A stretch of 58,492 bases of DNA from Zygnema cylindricum (GCA_037447655.1 JBBHKE010001464.1:73980-132471); one strand, 5' to 3'. Shown: positions 20,509 to 33,150, numbered from the stretch's first letter. Numbers and translations are program-made. The notes: generated from the letters alone by a model not told the origin.

Positions 20509-20860
20509 TCAACAGACCTCGAGGGAGGAATAAAACACGGCGTTGATCGAGAACGGCCATAGCAGATCGGAGAAAAATGGAGCCTTTGCCATGTTGTAAA
20601 GCCACAAATAAACCCTCAAGCAAAAGAACCTTAACAAAAAATGACGAGGTCTCTTAAGGACCCTTCGCCGGTACGAGCGTCGGCCAAAAGAACGAAGAAA
20701 CCCATCCAAAGCAGCGCCCAAACAACCATAAATCTCCACGACCATTGAAACAAATTCACCTTTAGCATCTCGGCACACATGATCATGTTCCTTGTTCATC
20801 ACAACATCACATGTTGTAACTCCATCATGGGAGTCACATGACATTAATACACGCATAGGG
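20509..20860 (-). pseudogene. Remnant of the non-LTR retrotransposon C-terminus
   Basis: On the minus strand the frame reads TTCDVVMNKEHDHVCRDAKG and then MVVEIYGCLGAALDGFLRSF. This aligns with the C-terminal part of the element at 22471-25397, where the matching blocks are FGDVVLANS and MAVEIFDCLGVALDQFLRAC. About 25 residues between the endonuclease-like motif and the ERD block are missing. No upstream RT domain is attached. It lies in the opposite orientation to the longer copy. Confidence 0.7.
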
Positions 20861-22004
20861 AAGACGCACAATGTTTTAATTGTGAGAAACTTCAACTTTT
20901 GTCCTTTTTCGGCGAAACTCGCACGAAGAGTTTTGTACATTTATTCATACGCCCGATATGTTTTAAATTCCGTCCATTTTCAACGAAAATTTTACAAAAT
21001 GTTTTGTACATTTTGTTCATACTTCTGGTATGTACAATTTAACCAATGAACAGACATGAAGAAAACTTGTAAGATCCGAAAACCGTCCAGTTTTTTTCAT
21101 ACCACACGTTAATCGAAATTGTATAGTAAACACGTAAGCCTTTCGAAATAGCAGAAGGTATCTTGTATCAACTTGAATTACAATTGACTGTTTTATCATA
21201 GACTATAATCAATCTTTTCAAAATTCTCTGCAAAGAGATTACCACTTACATGAGATCGTAAATGTGGGACATTGTTTTTTCATGGCTATAATTTTGACAA
21301 TTCTTTTTCCTTTCCGGGACGAGTGTCGATCTTGCTGACAAATTTCATGACAACAATGATAAACACTTTTTTATTTTATTTTTACATTCAAGTTGTCATT
21401 AAGAGATCTTATCGATGATGACCTTTTTTTCATCGATTCACGTATTTATATAATGACAACAATGAAATAAAAATTCACAACAATCTTCCATGGCAAAAAT
21501 GAATTTCAATGAACAAATGCATTACATATACTCCAACATCCACACACATTAAATATTGTTGAAAAAATCGTGGTATATATCATCCTCACAACCATCACAA
21601 CTTTGGAAAATTTCATCTTTTTCTCTAGTTGTACACATAAAATTTCAAAATTCACCCAAAGGAAAAACTAAATTACGAACATCGAAACAAAAAAAAATAA
21701 GATCCCAAAAAATGGAAAGAGAAGTCGAGGCCAAAATACATGAATATGTTAAGGCAAAAGGTGTCAAACATATAATACAAGAATGTGAGTAAAACATTAA
21801 TATCAATTGGAAGTACATATGTTGAAAAGAATCAAGACCAAGAACAAAAACAAGAATTTTTCTTGTTGTTCATTGTCAACAAGAATATTCCAACCGCCAA
21901 ATGCCTTGGCCCAATACAGAGATGATATGTTAAATGACAAAGAATACCATAATCCACTTTTTTTTGAGTTTCTCTTTATATTCATTAAAAAAAAATAAAA
22001 ATAA

Positions 22005-22006
22005 TG

Positions 22007-22045
<39 letters not shown>

Positions 22046-22143
22046 TCAATAGAAACTAAATAAATCTCCCCCCCCCCCCCCCCCCTTCTTATACCCCTTA
22101 CACACCCAAAAACCGATAGTTAACACACACACACACACACACC
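22005..22143. repeat. (TAA)n, poly-C and (CA)n tracts
   Basis: (TAA)n at about 22005-22044, a run of some 17 C at about 22069-22085, and (CA)n at about 22122-22142. The region 20860-22470 otherwise shows only AT-rich sequence and no exon I can support. Confidence 0.9.
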
Positions 22144-22470
22144 CACTCAACCAAAAAAAAAATTATCTAAACATCAATTCTCTCCTCACCTCTTGGTTCC
22201 GCCCACTACCATTTTCACCATCTATTTCCAGTGGTTTACTTTCCCCCTTCCCACTTTCCCTTACCTCTCCCTCTCACAATTCTCATGCATCACCCTCTCA
22301 TTCAATAACTATGGTCGGCCAAGCATCCTCGCCCCCTCTCTCTCTCATCTCCTCCACCTAAACACCGCCATCAAGCCTCAAAACGGATAGAATGTACTGG
22401 GTGCCATAACCATTTCGCGGCGGGTGCCGGTATTTCCAGGCATACAAAGAGTTGTCAACAATTTTTGGCC

Positions 22471-25400
22471 TAGGGAGGCCCATCCTCTAGTACCCTTCCA
22501 TCCACCGCACTCCCATCCGGACCTACAAGCGAAAATTGGGCATTTGTACGCGAATTAAACGTGCTTGGAGCGTATGATTTGGGATCACCCCGTCCACGAT
22601 TATACACGCGGATCCCCATGGTTGTGCGGATTATAGTACAGGACGCCCTCCACCTCCCTTTGACCTTTATTTGTTCCGATCCCACGGATGTTGGACCTTG
22701 GCACCTCCTTTTTATGTTTTCTCTTTGGGTTCTAGTCTTACCACGCCGTGGAGGTGGTAGCGAGGCCCGAGAAACTATGGCTCGCTGCCGACGATTCCTT
22801 CGAGGTGATTGGAGGGCCCTTCACGCCAAGCATGAGGATCGAGTTGCGAGTGCTTCCTTCACACCACGTGGTGGATCTAGGACTTTAGATGTACCATCCT
22901 CTTATCGTCGTGCGGTTCATTTGGGCTGAGTTGGTGAGCTCTCTCGAGCGGTTTGCGCCCTCCAACCGTTTAATCCTGCTCCTCGGTCTACTGAGACTAT
23001 CGAGATTCTTCGATCTCTCCATCCACCGGCTCCCACCCCTGAATCCCCCTCTATTCACACCTTTGAGCCATCAGAATGTTTTATTCTAGATCGATACGCT
23101 TTCATTAAAGCCCTTACGACTTATCCACATCTTTCAGCAGGGGGTCCATCGAGCACAATTTATGAGTTATTTCGGGACGTTTTGCCTCCGGAATCAGGTG
23201 CCCGAGGTTTTGATATGTTTTTTCGAGTTTGTTTTCTTATTGCCGGTGGTACTATTCCCTCTCGTATATGTGATCTCCTTACGGCCTCCCGCCTTGTAGC
23301 TGTCACCAAACCCAATGGAGGAATCCGTCCTATTGCCGTGGGCGAGGTTTTGTACCGATTGGTGGCCCGTGCCATCTACATCCAGCTCCAGCCCGCTTTC
23401 TATGATTATTTCTCTCCTCATCAGTTTGGAGTGGCAACCCCGGGAGGTTGTGAAGCTGTGGTCCACGGGTTCCGAGCGTTGTTGGATGCCCACCCGGATA
23501 ATTTAGTCCTTCAGGTTGATGTTTCTAATGCTTTCAATACAGCGCATCGTAATGGCATTTTTTCCGAGCTTATGGCTGCACCTTCTCCAATTGTCCAGAT
23601 ATTCCTTTTTGTGAGGGCCTTTTATTCTTTGAGCAACAGCCTCTCCATTTCCATTGATGGTGATTTGGTCCCACTTTCTTCCACGACCGGCACTCCTCAG
23701 GGCGATCCACTTGGAGGCCCTCTGTTTGCCCTTGCTCATTACCAAGACCTTCAAGCTTCGGCTGTCGCTTTTCCATCTTGCCTCTTCCCTTCAGTTGCGG
23801 ACGACACACACATTATCGGTCCTTGGGACCAAGTTATACCGGCCTATACCTTTTTCAAAGATCCTTTGGTCGAACTCAATCTTTTTGTCCAACCCACTAA
23901 GTGTGTTGTGTGGTCTCCCAGTGTTTTTCCTCCTTCTTTCAATCCACCTCCTGGTTTTCAGACTCCTCCATCAGAAGGCATTCGTGTGTTAGGTTGCCCT
24001 CTCGGTTCTGATTTATACATCAAGCAATTTCTTGATTCTGCTCTTCAGACAGATTTGTCCCATGTGGATGACCTTCCTCACCTTTCCGATCCCCAAGTGG
24101 CTTTTGCACTTTTAACCGGGTGTTTCCCCCATCACCCCTCCTACCTTACTCGTACTTCCCCTCCCACTCCTACTTTTGTGTTGTCCCTTTCTGCATTTGA
24201 CGATCAGCTCATGGACGTCTTTCATACTTTGTTAGGTCGTGGGGCCTTTGATCGTGAGTCTGGGCCTGCGGCCCGTATCCAGGCCAGTCGGGTTTACTGT
24301 CGACGGCCCGTGTTGCTCCAGCTGCCTATTTGGGAAGTTGGTGCCTTGTTGCCTCCACTATTGTCTCTCGTTTTTTGGCTAGGGACACTCCTATCCTTGC
24401 AACTGTTGTACCCCGAGTTTTGGACGGTATGCTCGCCTTCCAGGGGTCCCTTCTCGATGCATCTCGTTCTCTTACTCTTGCTGCTATCGCGGATATGCTA
24501 GTTCTTTCCACTCTTGTTTCGACATCAGTTGCACGTGCACAGGAATCCATTTATGATAAAGTTTTCGCCGCTATTAAGTCCGAGCTTCTCGAGGCGCTTC
24601 CTTCTATTTCGCGTGCACGCTTTCTTTCTTGTGGCGGACCTCGTTCTGGAGCTTGGCTATTGGCTATCCCTATCTTCTCTACCCTCCGATTCACCCCTGC
24701 ACAATTCACCACGGCCCTTAGGTTTCGGCTTGGCCTTCCTCACCCACCTTTGCTTGGCTCTCTTGTTTGCTCTTGTGACCACGTTCTGGATCCCGACGGC
24801 ATTCATTTGCTTCGTTGCTTCCACAAAGACAAGTTGATTCAGGCGCATGACACGATTCGAGACACCATTGCTACTATCGCTTCCGAGGGAGGATATTCTG
24901 TCCGTCGGGAAGTTTCCCACATTATTCCTTCCCGTCGGATTGACATTATATTACTTGATGGTGCGCGTCGTACATTTGGTGACGTTGTTTTGGCAAACTC
25001 TACTTCTGATACTGTTGTCAGTCGGGCAGCTCGACATGTGGGCGTGGCCGCACGCGACGCGGTCAGGAGGAAGGAGCGTGATTATGCCCATCGCGATGCT
25101 ATGGATGGTTTCATTCCGATGGCGGTGGAGATATTTGATTGTTTGGGTGTGGCTTTGGACCAGTTTCTCCGTGCTTGTGGTCGGCGTTCGTCTGAGCGGC
25201 GAGGACCTGGTAGCCCTTCGGTTTCAGTGCTTACTTCCTTTTACCGTCAACATTTATCAGTGGCCCTTCAGCGAGTGCAGGCTTCTATCCTACTTGGATC
25301 GTCTATTGCGCCTATGGATCGTCGACGTGTCCCGGAACTCCCTCATCGTGCTCCTCCGAGGTTCGGGGACTTGTGGTTGCTTTGCGTAGATATTTAGTTT

Positions 25401-25640
25401 TGTTGGGGTTTTGTTGTTAGGTATTAGCTCTTTCTTTTGATGTTTCGTTTGTTGTTCTTTGTTTTTTTGGGTGTTTTCCGTCTACTAGCTGTCATTTCGT
25501 GTTTTCGTTGCTTTTGCCTTACTTATCGTTTTATTTCTTTCCCCCAACATGTCGTTTTTCAGTTTTTGCCGTGCTACATCTCCTTTGTTCCCATGGACTC
25601 AGATGATTTTCCATCGGCTTTTTAATAAAGTCAGCCACAT
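22471..25640 (+). mobile_element. Non-LTR retrotransposon, RT plus restriction-like endonuclease
   Basis: A GC-richer block with one long coding direction and no flanking LTRs. Coding signal starts at least by 22503 and runs to 25397. A 3' UTR-like stretch follows, with AATAAA at about 25623. I see no apurinic endonuclease domain upstream. The 5' end and target duplication could not be fixed. A weak echo of the 3' end lies at 26375-26440 and a C-terminal remnant at 20509-20860. Confidence 0.8.
22503..25397 (+). pseudogene. Reverse transcriptase polyprotein, one stop and one frameshift
   Basis: One frame runs from about 22503 to 24501 except for an in-frame TGA at 22927-22929. The remainder continues in another frame from about 24330 to 25397. 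RT motifs are present: TKPNGGIRPI (motif 1/2 region), QVDVSNAF with the catalytic Asp, GTPQGDPLGGPLFA, and VADD at 23794-23805 in place of the usual YADD. The C-terminal frame has CSCDHVLD (about 24768) followed by HLLRCFH, then RRIDIIL and FGDVVLANS. This resembles the C-C-H-C knuckle plus PD-(D/E)XK layout of restriction-like-endonuclease retrotransposons. The RT call is firm; the endonuclease assignment rests on motif spacing. Two lesions make this copy inactive. Confidence 0.82.
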
Positions 25641-28384
25641 ATTTACAATAATTGAATCTTGATTGCTTGTTTGAAGGTCTACACCATGATTTAGAAAATT
25701 AGAACTTCAAACGAGAAATTTAGGTTCCCAAGCTCAAGCTCACAATCAAATTTTAAGATTGGGTGAAAGATTATGTTATAAGCTTTTCATTAGAATGATT
25801 ACTTAGGGAGTTTATCTTGAATAATCACCTATGCAATTCAATGGGGTTGATTTAGTTTTGCAGTTGTTAGGTCATGCTCGTACAACCTTCCAATTACCCT
25901 TTCCATGCTGCTGAAATACCTTTGCTATAACTCCATTTATTTCTTCATTTAGACCTACAATTTTCCTCTTTATTCCCTTGCTTGGAATCAGTTATTCAGT
26001 TTCGGTTATGCCATATTTTCTAGGTTTCCAAGTATTTCGATGGTTCATCAAAGTATTTCTTTAATGACATCATCTTATCTTTACTTGTATCCACCTAACC
26101 AGCAAATAATTAACAAACCAATAATCCAATACCAGCGATTCCATCAAGTGATGAGAATAGTTGAAAACGGAAAAACCCATGTCTACGACCATATTTGATA
26201 TACAACTCATTCCTCAAAACATCCCTTTCAAGTGATTTTCCGGAAATAATCAAGCTTACTGCTTCCACGATCTTAACAGATGGAAATGAGGAGAAGAAAT
26301 AGTCATGATCCAAAGCTTTCACTTCACTTATCGTTGCCTTTCTAGAACTAAACACTAACAGTTAAGCAACCCTTTTCATTCCCCTGGACTCCAATGGCTT
26401 ACCATCACGCTTTTCAACAAACTCGGATATGTATTATTATTGTGCTATCATGGACCTTTTCACCAGTGAATTCTGAAAAATTGTTGTCAGCAATCTATTT
26501 CCTTGAAAGAAAATAAATTTAGATTAACCAGCCCAGAAATACTACTTGCTTACTTTATTACCACAGAAAGGGCTATGCACTCGGGTACCCAGAAAATGAA
26601 GACGATAGCTACAAAACAACACGGAACAATTAAAAGGCTTATAAATACAATTTCTCCAGATAGTGTGAATATATCCAGAGAAAATCCAGAATGACAAAAA
26701 CATTAACAGTAGATTACTTATAAACAAACGAAGAAAATAGAGTGTGTTTGAAAAAGGATTTCAGCGTGACTCAATATAAGCAGGGGCAAGGACACACGCA
26801 TATTCAAAATCTCAAACCTTATTAGACTATACAATCCTCCGATTGTAAAACCTTGGTAACAAATTAGTAATATCGTTAACCTAGGAAAGGGGTCATGGAT
26901 CTCTACACTGCGAAACCAGTCCAACTCTGCTTTAAATTGAATTTAAACAGTCACGAGGAAAAAAACAAGCGAGACAAACAATCGAGGCAAAGCAGCGACA
27001 AACTGAAAGCAGAAGAACCTGCCATCGACTTGAGCATTAGAGGAAGACCGAGCTTTTCTTAAGCTGGAAAGCAGATACGAAGAAATGGTGCTTAAGCCCT
27101 CATGTTACTTAAAAGTTGTGGACAAACGGTCTATCGTCATCAGAATGCGAACGCAATACATTCAATCTTTCTTGCCATAAACAACCGGGCGTTTTGAAGA
27201 AGGAAAGTCAGATTTAAACCCGCCTACAATTTGTTCAAGGAGTGGCAAATTAACGAATGCCACTACAAACAGCTTTCGTGGACACCACTGAACTCTACTT
27301 CTTGGGATCCTTCAAATTCTCTGCTTTTGAGGACTCCGGACATTGAAGAAACCATTCCTACATCTAACCTTTTGAACTACTTCGTCGCAACGTTGTTCCA
27401 TCGGATCTCTATGTAGACGGAGAAAATTTTAACATTGCGGCTTACCACAGGTAATTCTCACTACTAACCACGATCGCTGAATCCTCCGTTGTATCCATCT
27501 CCGCACCTACAATGGCATTTCCTCAAAACTTGAAGCTGAAGAAGTCTTTCTGCTCGGAGCAGAACTACTCAAGTCGACTGTTCAGATGCCAAACGATGGT
27601 GTATGGCGCAAAGGACCTAGTCCATCCTGATTGATTCAAAAAAACATACATAAGGCATGTCAAGGGCTGGACCAGAGCAAGGTTATCTTCTCCTGCATAG
27701 CCAAACGCCACGAGAACAGTTACGAATGAATGGGGTAAAACCAAAACAGATGCTTGTACACTTCAAAATGAAGCAGCTTCAGAAAGGCCCTGCATCCGAG
27801 GATATGTACAGATGGTCAATCGATACGTCAACTGCAAATTCGCTAATTCCTGACAAGAAGGTTGTCAGGAACTCTCTGCAATAATGATGGACAGAGTCGA
27901 CCAGCAATTGAACCCGTGACCAAGAAGATGTTCGGTGTGTAGGAAATACGATGTGACAATCGATGCTTTTTCACGGAATCTCCTACAGCCAATGACAACG
28001 CACGATCAGATAAAAACCTTCGACGAAAAAAATACATCGCCAAAAAGGCCCTGGTATTTGCTACTAAGCTACTCACCAACTCAACCCCCTCAAAACGGCG
28101 TGTGACGATCTTCAGCACGAGGAGAGGAAACCTGTAACTCCTAAATAGGGCAAGCTGTGAAACACATACATTATTTGAAAGGAATCCTGACTACATATGC
28201 CACTTATCGCAGCATTCTGTAAGATCAGAACCAAAAACTGCAGGTTGAGGAAAGTCAAAGTGGCAGCAATACTACAGTTGCCGCATGTTCCAGCAAACAG
28301 CGAATCGACCAGAAGAATCTGCACTGACGACTATCGAAATTTGTTTATATGAGACACATCCGGGTGGTGACGAGCTCATACCCT
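25641..28384. other. Intergenic region, retroelement 3' echo
   Basis: No convincing exon. At 26375-26440 a stretch with CCCCTGGACTCCAATGG resembles the 3' UTR of the retrotransposon at about 25590-25645 (CCCATGGACTCAGATGATT), so it is probably another degraded copy. The right part should contain the 3' UTR of the minus-strand RRM gene. Short frames at 27231-27416 and 27657-27884 have no recognisable content. Confidence 0.45.
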
Positions 28385-31300
28385 TCAACGACGACGGCCA
28401 CGATATTCTTCATCACGATATTCGCTGCGGTGGTTTGAACGATAGCCATCCTCACGAGAAGGTGGGCCTCGAGGGCCAGGGTTGCGCGCAAACGTCAGAC
28501 GAAGAGAGGGAGAATCGCGTTCGAGCTCATCAAAGCGGTATCCTGACCATAATATCTCCATTGGATTAGGTTAGTCAAACTTTCCTGCCATTGTTTTCCA
28601 GATGAAGAACTGGCAGTTCATGTCCAGTTTCCTGTCTCCTGAAGGGACTAACTAAGCCTTATTGGAAGTGCATAATTGGTCAAAAGACTAAACGAATGGA
28701 TAAGATGTTGAAAAACTTACAACAATCAACCAGAATGAGAAAGACCATTGTGACTTTCCATCTTCTGTACACCTGCCTCAGTTTTTAAATAAACACTATC
28801 ACCAGTTGACAGATCATACCTTGCAGAGCCTCCAAAGCTGTTGCTGCACAACGAGCATCTGCAAATTCAACGAAACAGAGGACCACTTTTTCCCCTGCGG
28901 CCTGCTGATGAGACGAATCACACTTACAAACAACATTAGTCTTGTAAATGCAGAAGGGTTCCAGGTTCAGCCAGAAATCAGCGCAGCAAAACATAAAAAA
29001 AACTCGAGACAGCACTTATAAACAAGATTAAACAGCAAGCTGGAGAGGAGTAAAAATTCACCCGTTTAGCCTCTTTGTGGACAAGGCGGACTTCCTTATA
29101 TCCAATAAATGGACGAAATATATCTGCAGAACAAAGCGATTGTCAGAACAAAAAAGCAGCAGTACCCCTCCAACATAACAACAGAAAAAAGAAGGGGGAG
29201 ACGAAAAACGGAGAGGTCAAGCTAGATCACAAAGTGACTTCACACAGTGAAGACAAGTCCACAAAAACGATGATTGTATAGGCATCCACACAGATGGAAG
29301 GGACTGTAGGAAACATTTTCCAAAAAGGATGACCTACAATCTTTAAAAGTAAATTCATGTGAACAACACACGGTTCAAGGCCAGCTAATAGCCACACACA
29401 GTCGTCGCATGAACATGATGATAACCAAGACAAAATTATACACTTTGAAACACTAAGAGTTAAAAAGTTACTAGCGTCAAGACAGATTTACTGTCCATAA
29501 AAATAGGGATAGACAGCATGGCTCATTTCAGGCCTCCTTTAACTAGTGTCATTAAAACTATATTACCAATTTGAGTCAAAGAAACAGGCAAAATAGTCAA
29601 GAGTTATTAATTTTAAAATCAATGAAAGGTATTGCTTATGAACAAAACACCGTCAAAAAACAAGATTTTTTGTAGATGCAAAGAAAACATACGAGCTGCT
29701 TCGCGTTTTGAGCAGTCCACTGGCAGACCATCGACAAACAACGTAGCGGAAGCATCCGGTGGAAGAAGATCCATGGCATTCCTTTCTTGTTCCACAGCTC
29801 CACCATTTAATACCAGGGTTCGGCCATCAATAGGTGCAAGAGCTCTTTGTCCAGGAGGGCCTAATAAGGCATCCTCCGGCATAGCAATTGGAATTGATCC
29901 AACTCCTTGACCAGATGGAATTATTTGTCCTGCTATACCAGGGCCAAGGTTTGAGCTATAAACCTGCCAACAAAATAAACTACAAACATTTTCAATAGCT
30001 TTATAAAAAAAAGCATATATACACGTGTGTGTATATATAACAATAAAAAAAACATTTTTAAATTATACAAAAAAAAAAATGGTACAGAAAAACCGTGAAA
30101 ATGACAATCAGCATAGAAAACTTTACTAGATGAAAAGATCAAATAAAAATGTTATTGATTGGACAAAGAGTTCAAATAAATAAACTGTTAAAGGCAACAA
30201 CCACACAACATAAAACTCAACAATACACCAGAAAAGCATTAAAAAAGTCACAGGAAATAGCATGGTATACATAGTATTTCAACAGCAACTTCTCAAATGG
30301 CAACAAAATCTGAAAACAAGAATTCAAATTTGTGACTTTAAACCTTCAAAGGGCATTTAAAAAAATTAACAACTTCATGTAATCATTCTCAAATGTCAAC
30401 TGAATCTGATAACAAAGATTAAAAAAACGTGACAACTTCCCAAATGTCAACTAAATATAGCAACACACCTTCAGAAATCAACAAATTGTCAACGAAATCT
30501 CACGAAAAACCTTCAAAAAAAGAGAGCTTCACATAATCATTCTCACACTTTCACATCATCATTCTCGAATGTCAACTGAATTTGATGACAAACTCTCAGA
30601 AATCTGAGAGCTTCACACTGTACTCATTCTCAAATGCTTACAGCAAAGCGTGTTACCAGATCCGCAGCATTGATTGGCTCCTGCTCTCTCCATGAGCCGC
30701 GAGCCGCGCCCCTTTCTTCATATCCTCCACGGTCGCCTCTTGGAGTGTAAACCACCTCACGTTCAGCTGCTCGAGGTAGATAGGAGGAACCTCTTGCAGG
30801 AGTTAGTTCATCTGGAGCACACATCAGATTCATCCACACTTAACCTGGCTCCAGATTTGTCTAAGGTGCTTTTCCTTTTTCTTCACTTTTCACTCCCTTT
30901 CCTTTTACCGCTCACATATTCATCTACACGCTTAACCTTGCGCCGTTTTTGTCTAACATCTCACATACTTTTTCCTCTCTTTTCCTTTCCCCGTACCAGA
31001 TTCATCCACATACATAGCCCCTCAACACCACCGGTTCCACCCTAATAAATGAATCACTCTTACAAATGACTCATACAATTGACTCACTCTTACAAACAAA
31101 CGCTTACAAACGAATCACTCATACAAACAACTCTTACAGATGACTCTCACAAACGACTGATTCTCCCCTACAAACGACCGACTCTTTCAAACGGCTCTCT
31201 TACAAACAAACGACTCTTACAAATGGCTCTTACAAACAGCTGACTCTTACAAATGACTCTTACAACTTCAAACGAAAACATAAGGCTTCTAACAAACCTA

Positions 31301-31521
31301 CCGTACTGCTCTCCATATTCTCTCCGAGGTCGTTTTGACACAGGAGAAGGGGCAGCACGTCTTGCATCAGCAGGATAACGCTCTCCTCCTCCTCCTCCTC
31401 CTCCTCCTCCTCCTCCTCCTCCACCACCTCCACCACTGGGATACCTCTCACCTCCAGCATAACGAGCATCAGCTGTCACATACCGAGGCTCAGCAGCTCC
31501 TCTGTACTGCCAATCAGCCAT
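28385..31521 (-). CDS. RRM RNA-binding protein, nuclear-speckle (NSR) type (6 exons, 320 aa)
   Basis: Exons in transcript order are 31521-31302, 30811-30642, 29963-29693, 29123-29062, 28901-28820 and 28542-28385 (stop TGA). All junctions are GT-AG and phases agree. The single C-terminal RRM spans about residues 203-275, with RNP2 LFVDGL (205-210), the HIFRPFIGYKEVRLV block encoded by exon 4, and RNP1 VVLCFVEF (247-254). The protein ends in an Arg-rich tail, REDGY to EYRGRRR. The N-terminus is disordered, with a 17-residue poly-Gly run between two GERYP copies and a basic SKRPRREYG segment like a nuclear signal. Architecture and the PPDASATLFVDGL lead-in match plant nuclear speckle RNA-binding proteins (NSRA/NSRB group), which influence alternative splicing. 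Exact orthology cannot be set by eye. Confidence 0.9.
30241..30641 (-). repeat. Degenerate repeat in RRM gene intron 2
   Basis: Several diverged copies of a unit containing CATTCTCAAATGTCAACTG and AATCTGATAACAAA, with GAGCTTCACAT spacers. The last copy runs into the exon 2 donor, so the intron start (sense GTAAGCATTTGAGAATGA) belongs to the repeat unit. Confidence 0.75.
31040..31290. repeat. CTTACAAACGACT degenerate repeat
   Basis: About fifteen diverged 12-18 bp units of CTCTTACAAA(C/T)GACT type in intron 1 of the RRM gene. The neighbouring stretch 30825-31020 also repeats CAGATTCATCCACA-like segments. Confidence 0.75.
31380..31422. repeat. (CTC)n coding for poly-Gly
   Basis: A CTC trinucleotide run, read on the minus strand as GGA codons, giving the Gly run in exon 1 of the RRM protein. 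It is a likely site of length polymorphism. Confidence 0.95.
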
Positions 31522-31983
31522 AGTTACTTCTGCAGTTGCAAAACTACTGTCGCTGATTAAAAGCGTTCACGAAAAAGAGGACAGACTGAAAAAAAAAACA
31601 AGAGAGAGGAGAATATCAAGTGAGAGCGAGTAGGCGAAAATTGAAATCTGACTGAAAACTTGAAGTTCAGCAGAAGCTATGAAGGAAAAATGTAGAAGTT
31701 GAGACTTTAAGAGGTTTTCCCTTTTCAGAACATATGTAACCTTTCAGGTGTGGATGAAATGGAAGGGAAGCCTGCAAAGTGAGAAAACGACAGAAAATGG
31801 TACATAAAAGTACATGATAATGTAAAATAAGGTACAATTATGTAACTTTTAATAAGGTACAGGTGTACGGCTTGACAGCTATAGATTGGCCAATTCGGTG
31901 ATCAGGTCAATGGACGCTGGCAAACGAAATGAAATCTAAAGAAATCGTACATAATTCGCACATATACTGTTCTCATAATGTAC

Positions 31984-32205
31984 TACACCGTGTATAGCTA
32001 TTAGTGTTAATAATTTTGTCGCCACTAAAAACATATTTTCTCCGTACACACTTGTCCGATTTTCAATTTCAGACCGCCAATCAGAAGCTGAGAATCTTAC
32101 CTTTCAATCGCCACCGTCAGATCCACAACCTGGCATGTGTGTACGGAGAAAAGATGTATTAAGTGGCAAAAAAAAATAGTAACACTAATAGCGATTCACG
32201 GTGTA
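31984..32205. mobile_element. TA-flanked MITE, family B, copy 1
   Basis: 222 bp, starting TACACCGTGTATAGCTATTA and ending TAATAGCGATTCACGGTGTA. Long inner arms (TTTTCTCCGTACACAC near the left, GTGTGTACGGAGAAAA near the right) make almost the whole element a fold-back. It shares outer termini with family A but has a different interior. Confidence 0.85.
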
Positions 32206-32342
32206 CATGTAATGTATGAGTGTACAACTTTACCAAAAATATCAAATATCGAATGTATACGAGTTCAAGAATTCTGGGGATTGGGCAAATGTGACGGCCA
32301 AACGAAAACAAAATTGACAGAAAATCGTATAAGGTACTAGAA

Positions 32343-32366
32343 GTACAGTACAGTACTGTACTGTAC
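32343..32366. repeat. GTAC-rich perfect palindrome
   Basis: An uninterrupted inverted repeat built from GTACAGTACAGT and its complement. Similar CAGTACAGTAC runs occur at about 32500-32570, 33742-33756 and 46265-46280. Confidence 0.7.
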
Positions 32367-32931
32367 CAAAGACAAGGTTTGTACGGAACCTTTAATACAC
32401 CCAAGGGCCCGGATATAACAACGATCAAATGTTCGATTCGGCCTGTTCGGAGTCGAACTTTTGACACACAATATAGCAAAGACCTACAGCACGGCACAGT
32501 GCAGTAAAGTACAGTAAAATAAAATACGACAGTATATAACAATGCTTAACAAAAAGTACAGTACACTCACGGAAACTTCTTTTCGCACAAGTGGTTTTTA
32601 CTTGGCTCAACAATTTACGTTTTTAGGTCAAAAAATGTGCAAAATTTGTATAAACTCGATACGGCTTTGCGGTTATTCCTTTCACTTTTGAAAATCAACC
32701 TATCTCACAACCGGCCAATATTTTACTGGCTAGGGTCGAGTCAGCAGCACTGGAACTCAGACATAAAATCGAAAAAATCCAGTGGAAGCACTGTTTAAGA
32801 GGAGCATATAACCCCATAATGAGAGTAAATTCAATTATTTATAACATAGAATCGGTACTTCTTTGGCAGGTCCTCTCAAGGGGGAAAGACGTCTATGTTA
32901 CATTTGCACTCACGCTTTGGACGCCGTACAG

Positions 32932-33150
32932 TAGACCTTGAATTGTTAAGAGCGTCAATGTTTTTTTCGCCAGTTAAAACATATTTTCTCCGTACACACT
33001 TGTCGGATTGTGAATCTGACGGCTTCGATTGAAAGGTAATATTCTCAGCTTCCAATTGGCGGTCTGAAATTGAAAATCGGACAAGTGTGTACGGAGAAAA
33101 TATGTTTTAAAGTGGCGAAAAAATCATTGACAATAACAATTCAAGGTGTA
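32932..33150. mobile_element. TA-flanked MITE, family B, copy 2 (inverted)
   Basis: 219 bp, in the opposite orientation to copy 1. The right end is AACAATTCAAGGTGTA and the left end starts TAGACCTTGAATTGTT. It carries the same CCGTACACACTTGTC and GACAAGTGTGTACGG arms. Confidence 0.85.
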
